Part shown: positions 35,521 through 46,700 of the stretch, one piece after another
Layout of the letters: each line of letters begins with the position of its first letter
Position numbering within the stretch: the first letter of the stretch is position 1
DNA from: Synaphobranchus kaupii
Taxonomy: Eukaryota > Chordata > Actinopteri > Anguilliformes > Synaphobranchidae
Assembly: GCA_029718625.1 (NCBI GenBank)
Contig: CM056385.1
Span: forward strand, 23,459,282-23,523,281
Reading direction: 5' to 3'
Length of the DNA: 64,000 nt
Notes under the pieces: generated by a model
Seen by the model: only the letters and a program-made list of their open reading frames with translations
Databases searched by the model: none
Told to the model about the DNA's origin: nothing
Position numbers and translations under genes: made by a program

Positions 35521-36741
35521 TTTGTCACTTCATAAACAGAGTGAATCATTCTCTCCTTAAGCTTGCAGATGATTTTGTTTTATCTGTTTGATATAAAATA
35601 CCATAACGAAGCACTGGTATTGCTTTTCTTATGATTAGCACCGGCTCATATTCACAAACACTCTGTTTCAAACTGTATATGTAATTATCTGTTTTCAGAG
35701 GAAATGAAAAAGGGCAGAATTGGGAATGGAGAGTGCACAGAACTGACTGCAATATTAATGTGAGTCAGAGAACTCTGCAGCCTCTGTGGTTTCCATGGAG
35801 AGCTGCGGGACCACAAGATTGATTGAGCTTGAGTGCTTTTTGTCAGAAAATTCCAGACTGATTCAAATTCTGGAGGGGGAAGTGCTTTCATCTCACAGAA
35901 AAAGTTATGTCATGTTCCATCAGTTCACTTTCATTATCAAGCACCACTTCGACTTAAGGTTACCAAATTATTGCACTGACTTAAAGCCAAACTGCTGGCA
36001 GGAGAATGTCTGAAAAGTAATTAACTCGCTTAGTTGTTATTTTGGTATTGAACAGAAAACCCCAAACTTCCAAACTCACATTCACACTCATAAGCATATA
36101 AGCATGATAAGAGGTGCTGTTCCTACAATCACAAGGGTAATCTTTGGCTCGTGAAACTTGTCTTGCCAGGGGAAGGGTGGGTTGACGTGGGCTAAGTTTT
36201 TTAATTTGTTCCTCTAAGTGTTGTGTTTGATGGGGAGAGATCACTCAGACAAGTCAGTCTTGACAACGGCTTGTAGAAACGAGCTGACTTTTATTACTTG
36301 TAATTGTACGTATTTATGATTGTGTCATGGTTATGGGTTGGCCTAATTAACCTCATTAGTGCTTTAATGATGCTATACATACACTGTCTCGGCTCAAGAA
36401 GTTTTGATAGCCTAGTCTATATCTGTTGTTTCTCATACAACTCATGTGGGTGCACTGTTTCAGTGGCTGCACTCCTGCAGTGTGAATGTAGATGGCACAG
36501 CAGTAAATTTCACTATTTCAAATTCAGGAGGAAAATAAAAAGCGGGGAAACCCTTTTATTGATATGAATTTAAAAATAGACAAAACTTCAGTTCATTTCA
36601 ACTAATCAATGAGGAGAAATAGGAAAATGCATGCCGAAACTACCAACTGGCCAGCCTTTAATCATGTAATTCAATGCAAAATACAGAGGCGTTTTCATTG
36701 GGTCACACGGTGGGTAATCAAGACGTAAGGGCTATAAAATT
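35521..36741. other. Gene-free stretch
   Basis: AT-rich DNA without recognisable coding, RNA or repeat structure. Confidence 0.4.
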
Positions 36742-36744
36742 TAA

Positions 36745-36919
36745 GGGCCTGATTTACTAAGACCTTTAGCATGTGCAAAACCTTTTAGCACACGCAAAAC
36801 TAATAACACAACCAATGATTGGTGCAAACAAAATGCCATGACCAATCATTGGTCGTGTTATTGGTTTTGCGTATGCTAAAAGGTTTTGCACACGCTAAAG
36901 GTCTTAGTAAATCAGCCCC
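36745..36919. mobile_element. Harbinger-type MITE, nearly full palindrome
   Basis: The two halves are inverted copies: GGGCCTGATTTACTAAGACC at the left faces its complement at the right, through the GTTTTGC and CCAATGATTGGT boxes. TAA flanks both sides (36742-36744 and 36920-36922). A 3-bp TAA duplication and GGGCC ends fit Harbinger MITEs. Length is 175 bp. Confidence 0.85.
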
Positions 36920-36922
36920 TAA

Positions 36923-38330
36923 ACGTTCTATAAAAGCCTGGTTTACCGCAGTTCTCTGACCTATTCTGTGATAAGTATTTTTTTTTCTACAAACCATGTT
37001 CTCATACAATTGCATCATGGGTGTACACCTTTTATGGTACTGTAGTCACATTCTTCCAGCTGTTGTAATCACTCCTACATATAGCCTACAGTACCTCAAC
37101 ACAACCTTCGCAAGTAAGTGCATGAAAAGAGATGTCCCAGTTTGTGTGGCTAACACAACATTGTACAGACATTAGGTCAAAGACACTCACAAGTGACGCA
37201 GTTTATGTATGCCCTGTGGTTTGGAACAAAGAGAGGGAGCTCCAGCAGGCCCATGGGGCAGGGCCTCAAGGAGCCATCTGGTGGCTCCACTGGGCCGCAA
37301 GGTGCGAGAGCAGCTGTTCATATCCTTTGCCATCAGCTGGAAGAGGACAGCTTGCAGCTCTGGCTGGATTATATGCTGACACAGGGCCCATATGTGCCTG
37401 TAATCCTCACAGCTCACACATCATCCCGCCTCAGTCTAAACACATAATCCAATGATGGGTGGTCTCCCCACATTGTTCTCAGTAATAGCCTGTTAGCTGA
37501 GCCTTGGGCTTTGGGTCTCAGTGAACTATTTGCTGGGGTTTTTGTGTCATCTTTCATTACCCCAATCTCTATAAGGCAGCCTATTTACTTCGACGTATTG
37601 TGGTACAGCCAGGGGCCAGGGTGGTTATACCCAGCATTGCCACATCTGTGCGCTGCACAGGAAGTGGCACAGTCAGGGCAGAAGTGCAAAAGCAGATTTC
37701 TTTCTGTAACTTTATCAAGGTAAACTTACTACTTGGTAACCATTAGGGTTACCGGGCTGATTTTAAAACCACAAGTCAACACAAGGGCATTGGTCTGCCA
37801 AAGAAAAGGAAGCTATTTTGTTGTCATCTTGGTTCATGTTTTTTTTTAAAAACAGTACATTAAATGTTGGTCAAGTATTTCTATAAATGCAATTAAGGAG
37901 GGTTGATGATAGCATTGCATAGTTCTGTGATGGGGAAGCACTGGCAGGTGTGCTTAAAAATGTATTTAATGCAAAGCATGATTTTGCGCTCTCCAAGGTG
38001 CTGCAGTCCTGGTAAAATGGGAACTGTCCAATGTGCTGCACTACATGTTTCTATGTGGACTGCAGCTATGCAGATCCACAGTCATCTGTACTTAGCAATG
38101 ACATTTTCTTTACTTGATGACAGAGGTTAAGGACAGCCAACTCCATAAGATGGCTAGCTATAATTCGTTCAATGAGCAAACCAATCAAATCTCAATCAAA
38201 TGATCACTTTCTAGTATTAGGAAGAATCTGCTTCAGTTTATAATGTTACAAGGAACTTAGAGAAGATTAAGGTTAGGCCGATACATTTGGGGGAAAAATA
38301 AGAAGCTTGCACTGAAAATTGCCTAATCAT
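36923..38330. other. Gene-free stretch with a GC-rich block
   Basis: The block 37225-37440 is richer in G and C than its flanks and open in two + frames (84 and 107 codons), but no family is recognised. The remainder is AT-rich with nothing visible. Confidence 0.4.
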
Positions 38331-38339
38331 TTCCTTCTA

Positions 38340-38509
38340 GCGTTACTGCAACCGGGACCGGAGACAACACGATCGTATCGATTGTAAAGGCCGTGGTCAG
38401 GGTCTGCTTCCAGTATGTTGCTTCCTGCAAGGAAATCATATGTTCCAGCGGGCGAGGGATGCAGAGGACTGGCTTGTCATAGTATCTTCTAGAATCTCTT
38501 GGTAGCGCT
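38340..38509 (+). promoter_or_regulatory. stip1: stip1 5' UTR / proximal promoter with heat-shock-element-like site
   Basis: GC content rises just upstream of the stip1 ATG. TTCTAGAA at 38487-38494 makes two perfect inverted heat-shock pentamers (TTCnnGAA), with partial ones on both sides. STIP1 is known as an HSF1-responsive gene. No TATA box was seen. The start of transcription is not known, so the site may lie in the UTR. Confidence 0.35.
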
Positions 38510-40647
38510 ATGGATAAAGTAAGTGTCAGTGCTTCTTGATTGTTTGATTTAAAATAAATAAATAAATCACGAAACTACCGCCGTAAAATGTTATATGAAT
38601 CGAGTTCATCTTTAAATGTAAAATGAGTCACACAGCTGGCCCATAGCCTGTTGTTAGATATTTAGCAAGTTGTCTTAACTATGAACCTAGCTAGCGAATA
38701 AAATAATCTAGTACGAATGTCAATATAATAGCAAATACATTTATTTATAAGTAACGTTAGCTAGCGTTACTATTAACAACCTAGATAACGAAGTAGCTAA
38801 AGTTAGTAGCTGGCGGGTCATCCTACTGCCCAGTATGTTGTTAGCTTGCAGAAGTCTAGATCACAGTAGCTTGCTGGCTATCCATGGAGTTGCTTGTTCT
38901 CTAACGTTAGCTAGCTAATAAAAGCTATAGCTAGGCTAACGTTACTGCTGTTTGGGCTAGCCTAGCCAGCTCGCGTGCTACCCAGCCGGGCGTTTGTTCT
39001 CAGGTTTAACTTAGAAAGCCAGCTGTGTAGGTAACGTTATCTCAGTACCGTAGTGACTAAATGAGTCTAATTTAGTGGATGTGTAATACAGAGTATGACT
39101 AACTTAGCTAGTTGTGGCTCGAGTCTAGGAAGCGATTTCTGACTAGTCAGACAACTAACACACAGGAGAAATTAGCTTTCAATTTAGAAAATGTCATGGG
39201 CTAGCTTGATATATAATATCAATTGAAACGTTTAAGTTGAGCGAATGATGTCCAGCTATACACGTTATTAGCGATGTTTAGTATTTTATGCCCATGGACA
39301 TGGTGTTAACTGTTTAAAAGCTATGCTAGGCGTTGATGCAGTTGTGGCTAGTTGCCGAAGCACAGCTGTATTTTGACGTAAATTAACACGTTGCTAGGCT
39401 ACGGCTAGCGAAAAATTAATTTTTTTGTCAACGTGACTAGTTCAATTGTGCACCAAGGTTGGGGACGGTTCCTTTCAGATATAACTTAGCTCTTTAAAAA
39501 AAAATCACTATGTTTTATATAGACCTATATCAAGCAATTTTGTATATTGCAAGTGTGCGTTGGCCTACATATAGCATTTTCAGTGTTAAATTCAGTGTTA
39601 TCTATGGCTTTGGTATATTTTTCTGGAATGGCTCTCATATTACAACACCTTTCTGAGTCATAATATATATTGTTATAGCTATGTGCTAAAAAATTTAAAT
39701 ATGCATGGGGTATTTACACGTGTCTGATGGGGGTAACAATTAATTGTGCAATTTTGTTTCAAATAAAAATGATAGCTAGCATCACAAAATATGATGTATC
39801 TGGTCATAGAAATTCAGGTAGCTATTTTCTGTGCTGCAGGCTCCCTCAAATGTTTAGCAGTCAAGTGGTTAAATTCATCACTTCATCACTAATCCTGTGC
39901 AAATGACAGCAGTAACAGTGCCTTACTTCTATAATTTTACAGATAAATAAAACAGAAGAATATCATATCTAGGAGGAGGTGTTTAAGTATTACCAATCCA
40001 AGCAAGGTTTAGGCATCATCATTGTACAGCTGTTCAATTGCAGGTCAACATGTAGCCTGTCACACTGACAGATCCCTCGGTGGAAGCTGAGTTGATGCTG
40101 AACAGGGCTGAGGTCGAATTTAGGTGTTTAGAGAGCAAGACTTGCACAATTATTTTGCTCTCTGTTAGGGGGGGGGGGGGGGGGGGGGGGGGCAGTGATC
40201 AGGGAGTCATGACTTGTACCAATTGACAGGGAATTTATGAAGCCAGAGTTGGTGTTCTGGAAAGTGGCTGTGGCTTTTGTCATTGACATAGGCTCATTAA
40301 GTTTGAATAATTATTTTATTAAGAGCATGGCAAAGTGACATGCTGAAACGAGCCTGCTAATAATAAAAAAAGGTTTTATCCAAAAAGCTGATTCGGTGGA
40401 TGTTAGTCACATAATTTGAGTTCTCTGTGGATCCTAGAGGACAGTGTTTGTCTTTTAATGTGAATCATATGTTAACTTTGGACTTAGACCTAATTAAATC
40501 TGGGCCACATTCTTTGCCAAGCACCTCCGCAAGCTTTTTTGCTCTCTGTAGATTGCAGAAGGTGTTGTGGCTGGATGCCACAATTCAGTTCACTGGCTGA
40601 TCCTAACTAAGTAGTGCTGTCGCATACAAAAATTTACAAAACACCAC

Positions 40648-40678
<31 letters not shown>

Positions 40679-43262
40679 TAAAATAAAAAATTAGCTCGTA
40701 AAAAAAAGGCTGCTCTTAGCTGGTGAGTGGTGAGTTTGTATCAAAAATAGAAACTCGTAGAGCTCACAAACTGCCATTTTAGAATATCTGATTTCAATTA
40801 GATTCCAGTTAGACGATTTCTGCTTTCACTGTCAGCAATTATAGATGATTGAAGTTTGCCCTCCTGAATTTATTTTCACAAATGCTGTTGTCTCATAAAC
40901 AAACCAAGTTGAAATTGTCATGAAATATGGCAATAGGCTAATCATCATCAGCATCCCAATATATTGTAGTCAAGACCAGGCAGTGCTCCCAGGGTTCCTG
41001 GAAGATAAACTCCAAGTAGCACAGAGTATGCCTGAGTGGAGAGGACACCATGCACTTGGCCAGACACCCACACATTCACTATTTTCACCTTCTTGTCAGG
41101 CTATAGCTTTGCTTCAAGCAGGTTTCAGCAACCGCACCACCCTATAATTTTATCTTGTCAAATCCTCAGAATTGAAGTGGTACAGGGAAGAGTTAGTACT
41201 TCCACAGGATGTCCTTGAGAAACCAGGTTGCTACATTTCTGTTAGTGGGCAGGCTGCCCCCTTGAGTAGAAAACCCAATGCCACTGTACAATGATAAGTA
41301 TTAGCCAAGTAAGTTCCTCCATCTCCCCGTCAGTGTGTATGTAATGGCTGTTGTGCATCACTCAGGTTTCTGCTACACATTTAAGGTTGTCGAGGTGAGT
41401 CACCCTTCCAACTATGAAATACTTTGAGATCCTTGCCCCCCCCCCAACGTTCTACGATCTCCTTTTCCCCACTCAAGTACACTATATATTTATTATCCCT
41501 TGCCCAGGTGTCAGAGCTGAAAGACCAGGGAAACAAGGCGTTGAGCGATGGGTGGTTTGAGGAGGCTGTGCATTGCTACACCGATGCACTGACCCTTGAC
41601 CCATCCAACCATGTTCTCTATAGCAACCGCTCAGCTGCCCATGCAAAGAGGGGTGACTATGAGAGTGCCTTACAGGATGCCTGTAATACCATACAGATCA
41701 AACCTGACTGGGCCAAGGTGCGTATCACAGTAGGTTTACTGAGGGCGTCTACCTCTGGCTGACTGAAAATGGCACAAAATACACACGCTCGGTTTGTCTT
41801 CCCCAGGGATATTCTCGAAAGGCTGCTGCACTAGAGTTCCTCGGCAGATTTGAGGAGGCCAAAGTGACCTATCGGGAGGGACTCGAGCACGAGCCGACTA
41901 ATCACCAGCTCAAGGAGGGACTTCACAACATGGAGGCCCGGCTAGAAGGTAGATGAAGATGGTGAAAGACTACAGTCTTTGTCCATAGTTTCCAGACTCG
42001 CTCCTCACTGTGCTTGGTGTACCTCTTCACTAGAGAAGAAGATGAAGAATCCTTTTGCTATGCCTAACATGTATGAGAAGCTGGAGAACGACCCCCGCAC
42101 ACGTGCACTGCTCTCAGATGCTGGATACAGAGCACTGCTGGAGCAGCTCAGGAAGAAGCCGTCCGAGCTTGCCATGTGAGTCAGCAATAGTGCACAAACT
42201 GTCTCTCACACTGAAATTAACTGCATCTTCTCCCTCTGCCTCTATCCCACTTTTCCCCTGAGGAAGTGTATAATTGGCATGTCATTGGAGAGTGCTGCCT
42301 AGGCAAAGGTGGCCTGAAACAACAAACAGATTTCATAGATAAACTTTTATATGCTAGGACACAGCTTCTTTCCTTGTAATCCGAGTCAGGACAATGCATG
42401 AAATCACCAACACAACAAACACTTTACTAGAAAAGGTAAAAGTTTATTGTATGTCACGCCAGCCAGCAGGAAGATCACTGAAACCCAGTACAAGTTTGCG
42501 GTAGAGCAACCTTCAACACACTGGTCGCCGAATCAGGCTTAAATACCCTCGGAGGCCTTGACTTGACGCACATGTCCATATTATCTGTGAGGGCATATCT
42601 CTTTGTTCCAGAATGACATATGCTTGTTCAACATCACACGCCATTAGTCGTGCTCGAGGCACCTAGATGTCTGGTCAGGGAGGGCAGAGGCCTGTCCAAT
42701 CTCAGCCTTTGCCCTCCTGCCCGCCATACAATTAACAACCAAGGTCCTGAGGATCAGCCCTCAACTGCTACAATAGATCATTGATCAATACACACACATG
42801 CGTAAGTACTTTTAAGGACAAAACTCCGAGCCCATCATATATTCACAGATACTCATTGTAGTACAGTGACTATGGTTGTACCCAAGGTAGTTCACAATAA
42901 AGATTGATGTGCATCAACCGAGAAACAACCACATAACTGGTGAAGGCAAGCTGCTACATGCCTCTCACAGATGGCATTTCTATGCCCAGGGTATCAACAT
43001 CTCAGTGCATAGAGCCCTCCTCCTGTTCCATCCTTGTTTTTCTCTCTCCTCTCTCCTCTCTTCTCTCTCTCCCTCTTTCTCTCTCAAGACTTTTTATTTC
43101 TGTGTAATTCTTTTGGGTGTTTTTTTCAAATGCCTTCATCGCTTTGTATAGTCACCTTTGGTACATCATTTTTGAAAGAAAAAACTTATCGTGTAAACTG
43201 TTTTTGACAAGATGTGGATGTACATTGGAAACCAGAATTTTAATAAAGGGCTTTTAAAACTG

Positions 43263-43316
<54 letters not shown>

Positions 43317-43747
43317 CCCAGGAATGTACAGGACCCCAGGGTGATGACCACGCTCTCGGTCCTGTTGGGGTTCGACCTGGGTAGGGCAGAGCAGGAAGAG
43401 CCCAGCCCATCCTCAGAATCCCAACCCAAACCACAGACTCCCCCTCCTGCAGAAGAGGACATCACAGAGAATAAGAGACAGGTTGAAGCAATTTGACAAT
43501 TTGGTATCAGGTGGACCAGGGACCTCCTTATGCATCTGTTCTTGGGCCTAGCCCTAGGATTTTTGTGTGTTTGTCCCACCAGGCCCTGACAGAGAAGGAA
43601 CTGGGGAATGCAGCTTATAGAGAGAAAGATTTTGCCACTGCACTGAAGCACTATGAAGTGGCATTTCGCCATGATCCCACCAGCATGACCTACCTAGCCA
43701 ATCAAGCAGGTAGCTCTCTCACTGTCTTTCTCTCTCTCGCTCACTCA

Positions 43748-43797
<50 letters not shown>

Positions 43798-46700
43798 CAC
43801 ATACACTCATTTTCACATGAGTTTATGAGACTCTAGAACGAACTATGAGTTTGAAACTTCCTTACAGCGGTCATTAAAACCTTGATTTACAGTGTGTCTA
43901 CTCCAAACCATTTAATATTACTCAATATTAACATAAATGTAATACACACAAACTGATAATATAAGAAAGAATCTCAGCTATATACAGTTGAAGTCGGAAG
44001 TTAACAGAAGTTAGTTAAATGAATGTACTGTAATAATGAATGAGTGGTTATCCCAGAGATATCTCATTGCAAGCGTGCAGTTCTTGTGAAATATGGGAAA
44101 CCAGATGTTGCATAGTAGATATAAATTGTGCTGTATGTATATGTGTAGGAGGTTTCTCTTCTCCTCGCTTTCTCTTATTTGAAATCCCTGCTCTCAATTC
44201 TTTCTTGTTTTTCTCATTGCGCTTCTCTCTATTACATCATTTCAAATTCTTTCTCTCACTCCCTCCCTCCATACCTGTGCTGTCAGCTGTTTACTTTGAG
44301 AAGGGAGACTTTGAAAAGTGCAGGGAGCTGTGTGAGAAGGCCATTGAGTTGGGAAGAGAGAACCGGGAAGATTACAGACAGATAGCCAAGTGAGTTTCCT
44401 TGAGTTGTCCCCTCTCATACTGACCCGACCAATGGAGAAGCTGAGAATGCCTATTTCATATTAACGAGGAAGAAGGGGCAAAAACCTTTTGTACGTTTCC
44501 TCTGAAGGTACCGGTGTTAAAAAATGTCAAGCCTGTATTTTCCATTTCTGATGACGGTAACTCAAAGGTTACCTTCATCGGTGGGATGATGCCACTGTAC
44601 GCTTGAGAAATGTACTTAACGTGAGTTGCTTCAATAAAATATCCAGCTGTATAAATTAATTGTATATTAAAGAAATGTAATCTGTGCAAGCTGCCCTTGT
44701 TAAGAGCGTGTTTTGCTAACTGCAAAAATGTAGTTTTAACTATACATTTGTGAGTCCTTCCTCTGTCAATCAAGCAATTTGGCATGCCAATGCAGTGTTC
44801 TTAGCTAACTTTGTCTTGAGTGTATGCTGCCACTTAATTGGCATGAAGGTAATGAAGCAATATTGCCAAGGATATAGAGTTGATATACAAGTTTTGATAT
44901 ACAATAAATGGTTAGATTTGATTGGTTACAATAGCGACATGTAGAGATAGTTTATTTTAGCTACTCAGGCACCCTTGCTTTGTCATGACATATCTTCCCA
45001 CAATTGGCAAATACAATTACAATTACAATTGGGGCAGTATCAATGACGTCTATATGCATCACACTCACAGTGCCAAATCAGCAATCACATTGGTTTTGTT
45101 AAGCAGGACAGAATTGAGAAAATTTTTTATTTCCTTGTACATTTACATTTGATTTGTAACTTTTGAAAATGAATCGGTGTACACTGGGTATGGATTACTG
45201 CCAGAATAAACATAAGAAACAACATACGGATACCAACTGTATTTGTGCGGTATGTTTTTCTCCCAGGGTGACTACTGCCAATTATGTGCCACCCTGCAGG
45301 GCGGCAATCCTAGCCGGCGCTGGCGCATTCCAGAATGAGTCCTCCCTAAACCTGGGCTGTTCAGCTCTAATGGTTATCGCTCTGTCTCACTCTCAGGGCC
45401 TATGCTCGAATCGGGAACTCATACTTCAAGCAGGAGAGGTACCTAGAGGCGGTTCAGTTCTATAACAAGAGCCTGACTGAGCACCGCACCCCCGACGTGC
45501 TCAAGAAGTGCCAACAGGTAAGGGGCTATTGAGTCGATACAAAGTACGCGTTCCTCAGTGTGTTCCGCGTCTCGCCTTCTTCCCATGTTCCGTGCCTCCT
45601 TAGGCGGAGAAAATCACAAAGGAGAAGGAGAAGCTGGCCTACATGGACCCTAATGTGGCCCTGGAAGAGAAGAACAAGGGCAACGAGGCCTTCCAGATGG
45701 GTGAGAGCCTTGTGCGCCGCTGTCCATTGTAGACGACTCTCACACGGCGCGCATAAACACTCACGCGCCGCGCAACGCAACAAAGGATTGTATAATGCAC
45801 AGTGGCGTGCCTCAGACGTGCCTACAAGGTCTCGATCTGCGGTGCACTCAAGTGCGCCACCAGCTGGAGGTCCTTGGCACCGCTGCACCGGAGACCACTG
45901 CTTGGTAGTGCATCCTTACGGTAGCATCTTTCGCGAGGAAGACCTGCGACCATCGTAGAACTGCAGCAGGATGAAGCGGAATATTGCTGGAGATGGAAGC
46001 ACTGTGTGATAGTGTTTAATAGTTTTACGGCGATTGCTGTGGGTTGGAAAGCGACGCCATTAAACCCTTACGCAAGGCACTTTACCTGAATGGCTTCTGT
46101 AAATCAGCCTGAGGTTTAAGACGTAAATATAAGAACGTCTCCTACGCAAATAAATGAAAGGTTGTAAAGTGTAGTATAACTGTATAATGGCCTGTTAAAT
46201 CTCTTCTTTCTCCAGGGGACTATCCTCTGGCCATGAAACACTACACAGAGGCCATAAGGAGGAACCCCCATGACGTCAAGCTCTTCAGCAACCGCGCGGC
46301 CTGCTACACCAAGCTGCTTGAGTTTCAGTTAGCCCTTAAGGTAGATCACAAGATCATACGGACATCTACGTACTGACAACGACGGACACGTCTTTTTTAA
46401 GCCCCGTTAAAGCTCTTAACATCACTGCCTTGATAATCGTTAGACTCTCCCTTAGCAGAGAAAGGAGTGTGGGCCAACCGAGAGAACTGCAAAGAAAGCA
46501 AGGTTATAGGGGTTTGAACGCAGAACCCTGACACATTAGACTTTTTTTTTTTTAAATCACGTCAAATGGCGTTTACATTTTTCCAGGTGTTCTCCCAAAT
46601 GTGCTTTGAAAATTTCTGTCTTCACCTCTCACATAAACCAGCAAATTACTGCTGATTTTGCTGTCAGTCACATTTGCTGGCACATGTTTATGATGTGGGA

